Source of the DNA: Chloroflexota bacterium
GTDB lineage: Bacteria; Chloroflexota; Limnocylindria; Limnocylindrales; CSP1-4
Direction: 5' to 3'
DNA length: 64,000 nt
Assembly (NCBI GenBank): GCA_019637815.1
Contig: JAHBUZ010000016.1
Location: 1 to 64,000, forward strand
The position numbers were made by a program, and so were the translations under genes. The notes beneath the pieces are model-generated. The model worked only from the letters and a program-made list of their open reading frames with translations. It was not told the origin of the DNA and did no database searches. Shown piece by piece: positions 24,772 to 31,834 of this stretch (position 1 is the stretch's first letter; every line of letters begins with the position of its first letter).

Positions 24772-26409
24772 ATGTTCTGGGCGGACGAGCTGGCGGCCGG
24801 CCTCAGCGGACCGCAGGTCGTCAACGACTCCAAGACGCCCTCGGGGACCGTCCACGTCGGCAGCCTCCGAGGTGTGGTGCTGCACGACGCGATCGCGCGT
24901 GCGCTCCGCGACCACGGCCTGCCCACCGAGTTCCGCTACGGGGTCGATGACCTCGACCCGATGGACGCCCAGGCGCTCCTGACGCCCGATGCGGTCGATC
25001 GATACATGGGTGTGCCCCTCGCGAACGTCCCGGCGCCGGAGGGCAGCTCCGCCCCGTCCTATGCCCGCCACTTCGTGGGCGAGCTGTTCATGGGCACGTT
25101 CGAAGGGCTGGGCATCACGCCCGTCATCTACTGGATGAGCGAGCTGTACACGAACGGCACGATGGACCCCTACATCCGGACCGCGCTCGACCACGCGGAC
25201 GTCATCCGCGACCTGTACTGGTCGGTGAGCAAGGTGGCCAAGGAGCCGGACTGGCTGCCCCTCTCGGTCATCTGCGAGCAGTGCGGCAAGGTCGGCACGA
25301 CGTTCGCCACGGACTGGAACGGCTCCACGGTCGCGTACGTCTGCAAGCCGGACCTCGTGACGTGGGCGAAGGGCTGCGGCTACCGCGGTCGGGTGCTGCC
25401 CACCTCGGGTCGCGTCAAGCTGCCCTTCAACGTGGACTGGGCCGCCAAGTGGACCCTGTTCGACATCACCGTGGAGGGCTGCGGCAAGGACCTCGCCACG
25501 GCCGGCGGGTCGCGGGACCGCTCCGACGCCATCAGCCGCGCGGTGTTCCAGCGTGAGCCGCCGCTCAACGTCGCCTACGAGTTCCTGAACATCGGCGGCC
25601 GCAAGATGTCCACCTCCAAGGGGACCGGCGCCACCGCCCACGGCATCGCGGACCTGCTGCCCCCGGAGCTGCTGCGCTTCCTGTTCCTGCGCCACAAGCC
25701 CAGGCGGGCCATCGAGTTCGACCCGGAAGGGGACACCATCCCGGGTCTGTTCGACGAGTTCGACCGCATCGCGGACGCCGTGGCTGGTCGACCCACACGC
25801 GGCGAGCTGCCCGCGGACCCCAAGGCCATCCTGCGCCAGAGCCTCGTGGATCCCGACGCGGACGTGGTGGCCGAGGCCGGGCGGTTCCGGCCGCCCTTCC
25901 GGCATCTCGCGCTGCTGGCACAGGTGCCGGGGGTCGATGTCGCCGCGCGCATGGCTGCCGAGAAGGGCACACCGCTCGATGCACGGGAGCAGGCGATCCT
26001 CGACGAGCGGATCCGGGTCGCCCGGGCCTGGCTGGAGTCCTTCGCACCCGACCGTTATCGGGTGGTGGTCCAGGAGTCGCTGCCGGCCGGTATCGCGGGC
26101 CTGACCGATGCCCAGCGGCTGATGCTCGGTGCCCTCGCGTCCGCGGCGGAGGGCGCGACGCCCGATTCGGGTGCTGCGTGGCAGGACCTCATCTTCGGCA
26201 TGTCCCAGACGTACGGCGTGTCCTCCGGCGACGCGTTCGGGGCGGTCTACCTCGCGTTCCTCGACCGATCGAACGGGCCGCGTGCCGGCTGGCTGCTGGC
26301 GAGCCTCGATCGGGACTTCGTGCTGCGCCGACTGCGTGACGCGGCCGGTGACGTGCCCCTGCGCACCCCATCGGAGCTGGCGGAGGCATCCGCCGAGGAC
26401 GACCGGTGA
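24772..26409 (+). CDS. lysK: Class I lysyl-tRNA synthetase
   Basis: This 545-residue enzyme of the archaeal-type (class I) LysRS family charges tRNA-Lys. It has the HIGH-like HVGSLRG (about residues 28-34, in PSGTVHVGSLRG) and the KMSKS loop KMSTSKGTGA (about 278-287), with two CxxC-like elements between them (ICEQCGK and a later GCGY). Most bacteria use the unrelated class II LysS; the class I form is scattered in bacteria. It follows greA by 17 bases with GGGGAGG before the ATG and overlaps serS by four bases. Confidence 0.95.
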   Translation: MFWADELAAGLSGPQVVNDSKTPSGTVHVGSLRGVVLHDAIARALRDHGLPTEFRYGVDDLDPMDAQALLTPDAVDRYMGVPLANVPAPEGSSAPSYARHFVGELFMGTFEGLGITPVIYWMSELYTNGTMDPYIRTALDHADVIRDLYWSVSKVAKEPDWLPLSVICEQCGKVGTTFATDWNGSTVAYVCKPDLVTWAKGCGYRGRVLPTSGRVKLPFNVDWAAKWTLFDITVEGCGKDLATAGGSRDRSDAISRAVFQREPPLNVAYEFLNIGGRKMSTSKGTGATAHGIADLLPPELLRFLFLRHKPRRAIEFDPEGDTIPGLFDEFDRIADAVAGRPTRGELPADPKAILRQSLVDPDADVVAEAGRFRPPFRHLALLAQVPGVDVAARMAAEKGTPLDAREQAILDERIRVARAWLESFAPDRYRVVVQESLPAGIAGLTDAQRLMLGALASAAEGATPDSGAAWQDLIFGMSQTYGVSSGDAFGAVYLAFLDRSNGPRAGWLLASLDRDFVLRRLRDAAGDVPLRTPSELAEASAEDDR

Positions 26410-27704
26410 GCGTCGGGGCGCAGCGGCTGCGCGAGGATGCCGCCACGATCCGAGCAGGTGCGGTCGCCAAGGGCGAGGACCCGACCCGGGTGGACGCGGC
26501 GCTCGCCGCCGATGCGCGACGTCGGGAGGTGCTCGGCGAGGCGGACCGCCTGCGTGCCGAGCGGAAGGTGCTGAGCGAGCAGACGGGCGCCGCCATCAAG
26601 GGCGGGGCGAAGCCGGACTCCCCGGAGGTCGCGGACCTGCGGGCTCGCTCGACCGCGCTCGGGACGCGTATCAGCGAGCTGGATACCGTGGTCACCGAGG
26701 TCGAGTCGGAGCTCGAGGAGCTGCTGCTCCAGATCCCGAACCCACCGGATGCGGATGTACCCGTGGGCGATGAGAAGGCCAGCATCATCGTGCGCGCGTG
26801 GGGCGAGCCGCGGCCGCACATCGGCGAGGGCGGCATCGCCGTCCGGCCCCACTGGGAGGTCGCCGACGAGCTCGGCCTGTTCGACCTCGCCGCGGGTGCC
26901 AAGGTCACCGGCTCCGGCTTCCCCATCTACAAGGGTGCCGGCGCGGCGCTCCAGCGGGCGCTCATCGACCTGTTCCTGGAGCTCCATACCCGCGAGCACG
27001 GCTTCACCGAGGTGTGGCCGCCTGCCGTGGTCAACACCGCGTCCGCGCGCGGCACCGGGCAGATCCCCGACAAGGAGGATCTGATGTACGTGGTGGGTCG
27101 TGACGATCTCTATCTCGTGCCCACCGCCGAGGTGCCAGTCACCAACATCCACCGCGACGAGATCATCGAGGCGGACCGGCTGCCGATCCGGTACGTCGCC
27201 TACTCGCCCTGCTTCCGACGCGAGGCCGGTGCGGCGGGCAAGGCGACCCGGGGCATCCTGCGTGTCCACCAGTTCGACAAGGTGGAGATGGTCTGCTTCG
27301 AGCGACCGTCGGATTCCGGTGACACGCTGGAGTGGCTGACCGAGCGCGCGGAGATCGCGCTCCAGCGGCTGGGCCTGCCGTATCGCGTCAAGCTCATGGC
27401 GACCGGTGACATGGGCTTCACCCAGGCGAAGAAGTACGACCTGGAGGTCTGGGCGCCGGGCGTGGAGGACTGGCTGGAGGTCAGCTCCGTGTCCAACTTC
27501 CGGGACTACCAGGCGCGGCGCATGGACATCCGCTGGCGGCCGGAGCCGGGTGCCAAGCCGGAGGTGCTCCATACCCTCAACGGCTCGGGGCTCGCGCTGG
27601 CACGCACGGTCGCGGCCATCCTCGAGGTGTACCAGGAGCCGGACGGCAGCGTCCGCGTGCCGGACGCGCTGCGCCCACGACTCGGGGAGCGGCTCGGCGG
27701 CTGA
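26406..27704 (+). CDS. serS: Seryl-tRNA synthetase
   Basis: This 432-residue class II enzyme charges tRNA-Ser. Residues about 1-110 form the long antiparallel coiled coil that grips the variable arm of tRNA-Ser (RLREDAATIRAGAVAKGEDP and onward). The catalytic domain has motif 2 in YSPCFRREAGAAGKATRGIL and motif 3 in LNGSGLALARTVAAILE. GTG 26406 overlaps the lysK stop by four bases (GTGA). It is followed 55 bases later by a tRNA-Ser(UGA) gene, its own substrate. Confidence 0.97.
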   Translation: MSVGAQRLREDAATIRAGAVAKGEDPTRVDAALAADARRREVLGEADRLRAERKVLSEQTGAAIKGGAKPDSPEVADLRARSTALGTRISELDTVVTEVESELEELLLQIPNPPDADVPVGDEKASIIVRAWGEPRPHIGEGGIAVRPHWEVADELGLFDLAAGAKVTGSGFPIYKGAGAALQRALIDLFLELHTREHGFTEVWPPAVVNTASARGTGQIPDKEDLMYVVGRDDLYLVPTAEVPVTNIHRDEIIEADRLPIRYVAYSPCFRREAGAAGKATRGILRVHQFDKVEMVCFERPSDSGDTLEWLTERAEIALQRLGLPYRVKLMATGDMGFTQAKKYDLEVWAPGVEDWLEVSSVSNFRDYQARRMDIRWRPEPGAKPEVLHTLNGSGLALARTVAAILEVYQEPDGSVRVPDALRPRLGERLGG

Positions 27705-27744
27705 TGCCCGCATCGGGCGAGGTGGTGCTGTTTTGCTGACGGCA

Positions 27745-27750
27745 TAGAAT
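27745..27750 (+). promoter_or_regulatory. -10 element for tRNA-Ser(UGA)
   Basis: TAGAAT ends nine bases before the first tRNA base (27760), so the primary transcript would begin within three bases of the mature 5' end. Confidence 0.5.
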
Positions 27751-27759
27751 CAACCCTCC

Positions 27760-27845
27760 GGAGAGGTGGCCGAGTGGTTGATGGCTCTGGTCTTGAAAAC
27801 CAGCGGGCGAAAGCCTCGTGGGTTCGAATCCCACCCTCTCCGCCA
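27760..27845 (+). tRNA. tRNA-Ser, anticodon TGA
   Basis: The acceptor arms GGAGAGG and CCTCTCC pair fully, with G discriminator and encoded CCA. The anticodon stem CTGGT/ACCAG encloses CTTGAAA, giving anticodon TGA (reads UCA). A long class II variable arm (GCGGGCGAAAGCCTCGT) confirms Ser. The T-arm is GTGGGTTCGAATCCCAC. Confidence 0.97.
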
Positions 27846-27874
27846 GCTCCCAGGGCATGTGCCGCGCCGTGAGG

Positions 27875-27880
27875 TACGGT
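27875..27880 (+). promoter_or_regulatory. -10 element for the LLM oxidoreductase gene (leaderless start)
   Basis: TACGGT ends six bases before ATG 27887. This spacing and the tRNA just upstream exclude the longer in-frame start at 27818, which lies inside the tRNA. Confidence 0.5.
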
Positions 27881-27886
27881 CTCGCG

Positions 27887-28774
27887 ATGCGCTACGGGTT
27901 CATCTATCCGGGTGACGACCCGGTCGTCGCCGTCGAGCTCGCGGTCCTCGCCGAGGAGTCGGGCTGGGATGCGTTCTTCGTGTGGGAGGGCGTCTGGGCG
28001 ACGGACCCGTGGGCGGTCCTCGCGGCCGCTGCGGTCCGTACCTCGGGCATCCGACTGGGCACGATGCTCACGCCGGTGCCCCGGCGTCGACCGTGGGAGC
28101 TGGCCAGCCAGACCATGACCGTCGACCGGCTCTCGGGCGGGCGGCTGATCCTGTCGGTCGGGCTGGGTGTGCCGCAGTCGGTCGAGGAGCGGTTCTGGCT
28201 GTTCGAGGACGATCCGGGCCGACGTCAGCGCGCGGAGCTCCTGGACGAGTCGCTCGAACTGCTCGAGCACCTCTGGCGCGCCCAGCCCTTCGAGTATCGG
28301 GGCGCCCACTATCACGCGCGACGGACCGACCAGATGCTGCCGCCTCCCGCGATCCAGCAGCCGCGCATCCCGATCTGGGTCGTGGGTGTCTGGCCGCGTC
28401 CGCGATCCATGGCCCGCGTGGCTCGCTATGACGGCTGGCTGCCGAACTTCGCACCGCCCGGTGGCGAGGTCCAGGCGGGTGAGGGTGACACGCCGGAGGC
28501 CGCCGCCGAGGGCATCGCGTGGCTGCGGGCAGAGCGCGAGCGTCTGGGTGTGGCCGAGCGTCCGTTCGCGTTCACCCATGAAGGCACGACCTCGGGGTCC
28601 GATGCGGCCGGGGATGCCACCATCGTCCAGCCGTGGGCGGACGTGGGCATGGACTGGTGGCTGGAGGCAGACTGGTCACAGCCGGCGGACCGCATCGAGT
28701 CGTATGCCCGCGCGCGGCTCGCCGCGGGTCCACCGCGGATCCCGCTCTCCGCCGCCGACCTGGGGGCCGCCTGA
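27887..28774 (+). CDS. LLM class flavin-dependent oxidoreductase
   Basis: This 295-residue protein of the bacterial luciferase-like superfamily probably uses F420 or FMN. The TIM-barrel pattern is clear: MRYGFIYPGDDPVVAVELAV, GWDAFFVWEG, IRLGTMLTPVPRRRPWELA, SGGRLILSVGLG and IPIWVVGVWPRPRSMARVAR. The C-terminal residues 180-295 complete the barrel. The substrate and cofactor cannot be decided by eye. The start is ATG 27887, set by the -10 spacing. A strong hairpin lies about 100 bases after the stop. Confidence 0.88.
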   Translation: MRYGFIYPGDDPVVAVELAVLAEESGWDAFFVWEGVWATDPWAVLAAAAVRTSGIRLGTMLTPVPRRRPWELASQTMTVDRLSGGRLILSVGLGVPQSVEERFWLFEDDPGRRQRAELLDESLELLEHLWRAQPFEYRGAHYHARRTDQMLPPPAIQQPRIPIWVVGVWPRPRSMARVARYDGWLPNFAPPGGEVQAGEGDTPEAAAEGIAWLRAERERLGVAERPFAFTHEGTTSGSDAAGDATIVQPWADVGMDWWLEADWSQPADRIESYARARLAAGPPRIPLSAADLGAA

Positions 28775-28872
28775 CCCGCCGCCGTGTGATGTTCACATCG
28801 GATCGACGATCCGTTGATGACCCGGAGGGGTGCTGCGGCGCATGCTCGGAGCGCACCACCTCCTCTCCCGAC

Positions 28873-28907
28873 ACGGGGCCGGACCCAGGCACATGGGCCG
28901 GCCCCGT
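28873..28907 (+). terminator. Hairpin downstream of the LLM oxidoreductase gene
   Basis: ACGGGGCCGG (28873-28882) pairs with CCGGCCCCGT (28898-28907), and CCCA/TGGG extends the stem inward across a bulged A. The loop is six bases. No T-run follows. Confidence 0.6.
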
Positions 28908-28996
28908 CAACGTCCCTGCCGCGGTCCTGGCCGCACCTCGATATCATCGGTGGCCGGGACGCATCATCGGTCTCCGGGACGCGCCGGGAGGATCAC

Positions 28997-29269
28997 ATGG
29001 CCATTCCTGACGATGGCGAGGACCTGGTGCTGGAGGCGCAGATCGCGGCCCCGACCGAGGATGGGCCGCGACCCGACACGCCGGACACCGAGCCGGCCGA
29101 GGCGCATCCGCCGGACGTCCCACCCGACGATCCGCAGCCCGGGGATCCGCCACCCTCCGTACGCGGCGTGGCACAGGAGCTCGTGGACCCGCCCGGTGAT
29201 GCCGCCGATGACGGGGTGCGCCGCTGGGACCCACGCACCGTGCGTGCCCCGCAGCGCGAGGGCGGCTGA
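28997..29269 (+). CDS. Small acidic, proline-rich hypothetical protein
   Basis: This is a 90-residue protein starting MAIPDDGEDLVLEAQIAA behind a GGGAGG site six bases before the ATG. Its composition is dominated by Pro, Asp and Glu (PDTPDTEPAEAHPPDVPPDD), so it is likely disordered. No domain is recognisable. TATCAT at 28942-28947 is a -10 candidate. The gene call rests on the ribosome-binding site and codon-position G+C, and could be wrong. Confidence 0.5.
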   Translation: MAIPDDGEDLVLEAQIAAPTEDGPRPDTPDTEPAEAHPPDVPPDDPQPGDPPPSVRGVAQELVDPPGDAADDGVRRWDPRTVRAPQREGG

Positions 29270-29312
29270 CGATCCCGTCCAGCCGGACACCCGAGGACCG
29301 GGCGCGGTCGGG

Positions 29313-29318
29313 GATACT
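29313..29318 (+). promoter_or_regulatory. -10 element for the 29326 membrane protein gene (leaderless start)
   Basis: GATACT ends seven bases before ATG 29326. No clear -35 is visible. Confidence 0.45.
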
Positions 29319-29325
29319 GCCGACC

Positions 29326-29853
29326 ATGGAGGACCGACCGACCTGGGCGTCACTGCCACCCGGCGCCAGGGCGTTCCGCATCGCCCATGGCGGATGGGCC
29401 GTCGTGAGCCTCCTGGCGCTCGCCCGGATCTGGGGTCACGCCCGGGCCGGCGGGCGCATCGACCGGCCGACCGGTCTGTCCATCGCGTGGCTGGCACTGG
29501 AGGGCGGTGCGCTCGTGGTGGGACGAGGTGACTGCCCGATGGGTCCGCTCCAGGCACGCCTGGGTGACCCGGTCCCGCTGTTCCGGCTGGTGCTGCCACC
29601 GCGCGCCGCCAAGGCCGCGATCCCGGTGCTCACGGTCGTGGCCGTGGCCGGGATCGCGGGTGCGCTCGGGCGACATCTGCGTGCCGGGCGACCCGGGGCC
29701 ACCTGGTCCGCGTCCGGAGGCCCGGTGACCGTGGATCCGAGCCCCCGGTCAGAGCCCGGAGATGCGTCCGAGGCCTCGACGATGAGGCCCCGTCACGCGT
29801 CGCTCAGGGTCGGAAGCGACGGTCCACCCACTTGCGGACATCGGCCAGCTTGA
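29326..29853 (+). CDS. Small membrane protein, unknown family
   Basis: This 175-residue protein has three hydrophobic stretches (about residues 22-37, 50-63 and 93-110) around a conserved-looking GRGDCPMGPLQARLGDPVPL loop. The last 60 residues are polar and Arg/Pro-rich. No family was recognised. The final 50 bases overlap the end of the convergent LCP gene, so the polar tail may be an extension. A GATACT hexamer seven bases before the ATG implies a leaderless mRNA. Confidence 0.6.
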   Translation: MEDRPTWASLPPGARAFRIAHGGWAVVSLLALARIWGHARAGGRIDRPTGLSIAWLALEGGALVVGRGDCPMGPLQARLGDPVPLFRLVLPPRAAKAAIPVLTVVAVAGIAGALGRHLRAGRPGATWSASGGPVTVDPSPRSEPGDASEASTMRPRHASLRVGSDGPPTCGHRPA

Positions 29854-30940
29854 GCTTGTAGGTGTAGGTCCCCACGTAGGTCGCCCACCGACGCGGCCCG
29901 AACACCTTGCCGTCCGCAGCCGCGAACTTCGACCCCTTCGCCACGTTGTAGAGCGCGAGCGCGCCCGACGTGGTCGTCGGCAGGTTGGTGTAGATCCGGC
30001 CCTTCGACGCCTGGAGGAGGCTGCTGAGCGCCGACCCCGACCCGCGCGCCAGGACCCGCTTGGTGACCGCGAAGATGACCGACTGCTGTCGGCGCAGGCG
30101 CCGGTAGTCGGTGTTGGAGGCGCCGCCCTCGGTGCCCTTGCGGCTGCGGACGTACATCAGGGCGTTGCGGCACTTCACGGGCTTCTTGCCGCAGGCCCCA
30201 CCACCCGAGAACTGATAGTTCGAGGTCTTGGGCACGAACACCTTGTGCTTCTTGTTCTTGCGGCTGTAGTCGATGAGCGTCGCCTTGACGTTCATCCGGA
30301 AGCCGCCGACCTGGTTGACCATCTGCTGGAACTGGTCCATCCGGACCATCGCGTAGTACGGGATCTGGGTGTCGAGGGCCTTGGCGATGTCCCGCCGGAC
30401 GCGGTCGAGGGCCTTGCAGTCGACCGCATGTCGACCGACGCTGCTCCGCTTGTAGCCGATGTACAGCGCGTTGACGCGTCGGGATCCGCTGTTGCCGCCA
30501 CCCGCGAGCGGGACCCGGACGGTGTCCCGGGGGATCGCGGCCATCGCGATGCGACCGTTCCGGGCCACGTTGAGCACGATGAGTGTGTCCATGCGCTCAC
30601 CGATGTAGGGCGAACGGCGGTAGTCCGAGCCCATGAGCAGGATCGTGAAGCTGCCATTGGAGGTCTTCTTCAGCGCGCCGCTCCCGGCACACGGGTTCGT
30701 CGCGGCGATGCCGATGGCGTCGAGCGTCCGGCCGATGTCACCGCCGAGCGTGCCGACGCCCAGCGCGTCGACGACCTGCGAGGCCAACCCGGCGATGCCG
30801 AGGGTGGGGATGCTGGCGGGCTCGGCCGCGGTCACGGGATCGGTCGGCGTCACGGCCTCCTCGGCCGCTGCGGGTGACGCGACGGCGAGACCCAGCAGGA
30901 GCGCGAACGCGGCCAGTCGGCCGGCGGGGCGTCGGGTCAT
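29804..30940 (-). CDS. LytR-CpsA-Psr (LCP) family protein, secreted
   Basis: This 378-residue protein has a signal peptide (about residues 1-27, LLLGLAVASPAAAEE) and an LCP domain. LCP enzymes attach glycopolymers to the cell wall or to membrane carriers, using a lipid-linked donor. Conserved elements are ILLMGSDYRRSPYIGERMDT (about 98-117), IPRDTVRVPL and a C-terminal YVRSRKGTEGGASNTDYRRL, all with the Arg/Asp residues typical of the pyrophosphate-lipid pocket. The Lys-rich insertion KNKKHKVFVPKTS is unusual. It lies next to the regulator gene at 30990. A GGAGGACC site precedes the ATG. Confidence 0.88.
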   Translation of the reverse strand: MTRRPAGRLAAFALLLGLAVASPAAAEEAVTPTDPVTAAEPASIPTLGIAGLASQVVDALGVGTLGGDIGRTLDAIGIAATNPCAGSGALKKTSNGSFTILLMGSDYRRSPYIGERMDTLIVLNVARNGRIAMAAIPRDTVRVPLAGGGNSGSRRVNALYIGYKRSSVGRHAVDCKALDRVRRDIAKALDTQIPYYAMVRMDQFQQMVNQVGGFRMNVKATLIDYSRKNKKHKVFVPKTSNYQFSGGGACGKKPVKCRNALMYVRSRKGTEGGASNTDYRRLRRQQSVIFAVTKRVLARGSGSALSSLLQASKGRIYTNLPTTTSGALALYNVAKGSKFAAADGKVFGPRRWATYVGTYTYKLKLADVRKWVDRRFRP

Positions 30941-30989
30941 GTGGTCCTCCTGGTCCGGTTCGAGCCGTCCTGGTGCCGGGGGTCAGCCC

Positions 30990-31772
30990 TCAGCGTGCGA
31001 GCCGCGCGATGCGTTCGGCAGCGGCCAGGACGCGCCTCGCGACGGTGGGTGACACCCGCGAGACCGCGTCGATGGTAGTCGCCAGATCCTCCTCCGGCAA
31101 CGAGCCCAGCAATCGGAGCAGTCGGTCGAGCGATTCATCGGGCAGACGGGCGAGCACCGCGAAGCCGCGTCCGATCTGGGTGGAGTCCGCGCGCGCGACC
31201 ACGCCCACGGCCCGCTCGAAGAGCCGCAGGAAGCCCAGCAGCTCGATCATCCAGTCCCGGAGCCGGGCGACCTCCGGATCCCCGGGTGCCACGAGGGCCG
31301 CCTCGTCCGCGAGCGCGAGACAGGTCTCCACGCGGCCCAGGAGTGGATCGGTCTCGCGTGCCGCACGCTGCTCGGCGATGCGCTGGAGCCACAGCCAGCG
31401 ATCGGCCACGGCCCGCCAGCCGCTCGCCGAGGGTCCGCGATGGGCGTTCGGTCGCGGGTCCGGCACGCGCTCCACGAGCCCCCAGCGCTCCAGCTGACCG
31501 AGCGCGAGGCTGGTGGCCCGGTGGCTCAGGTCGAGGGCCTCCCGGATCTCGCGCTCCGTGAGCACGTCCCGGTGGACCAGCAGATAGCCATGGACGAGGG
31601 CAGCGGACGGCTGGACGCCCCACGCCGGACCCATGTCCCCCCAGGCACGTGCGAAGGCGAGACGGACGGCCTCCGGGTCCGGCCGCTCGCCCGATGACGC
31701 GGCCTCGGTCCGATCGAGGTCCGATGGGGCGCCTGGGCGATGGGTCGGCGCGTCCGGCGCACGGGAGACCAT
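30990..31772 (-). CDS. GbsR/MarR-like transcriptional regulator
   Basis: This 260-residue protein has a winged-helix domain in residues about 45-110 (LVHGYLLVHRDVLTEREIRE, then DLSHRATSLALGQLERWGLV), followed by a long helical region (about 120-255) that may mediate dimerisation. The pattern resembles the GbsR/MarR group. A TATCGT hexamer ends six bases before the ATG on the minus strand. It is divergent from the helicase gene with 62 bases between the two starts, which hints that it regulates itself and the helicase. The effector is unknown. Confidence 0.8.
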   Translation of the reverse strand: MVSRAPDAPTHRPGAPSDLDRTEAASSGERPDPEAVRLAFARAWGDMGPAWGVQPSAALVHGYLLVHRDVLTEREIREALDLSHRATSLALGQLERWGLVERVPDPRPNAHRGPSASGWRAVADRWLWLQRIAEQRAARETDPLLGRVETCLALADEAALVAPGDPEVARLRDWMIELLGFLRLFERAVGVVARADSTQIGRGFAVLARLPDESLDRLLRLLGSLPEEDLATTIDAVSRVSPTVARRVLAAAERIARLAR

Positions 31773-31778
31773 GCCTCG

Positions 31779-31784
31779 ACGATA
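31779..31784 (-). promoter_or_regulatory. -10 element for the MarR-like regulator (leaderless start)
   Basis: TATCGT on the minus strand, six bases before the ATG at 31772. It faces away from the helicase -10 in a 62-base divergent region. Confidence 0.5.
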
Positions 31785-31822
31785 GCAGGCGATCTCCACT
31801 CCGGCCGACCGCTCGACCGTGG

Positions 31823-31828
31823 CACGAT
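31823..31828 (+). promoter_or_regulatory. -10-like element for the helicase gene
   Basis: CACGAT ends six bases before GTG 31835, the same spacing as the other leaderless starts although the first base is not T. The GTG follows directly and the longer upstream frame has no homology. Confidence 0.35.
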
Positions 31829-31834
31829 GGATGC

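Noticed and set aside
27818..27886. Upstream start for the LLM oxidoreductase at 27818
   Set aside because: It lies within tRNA-Ser(UGA).
28814..28996. Upstream extension of the 28997 protein
   Set aside because: The good ribosome-binding site lies directly before ATG 28997, and the upstream codons overlap the terminator hairpin.
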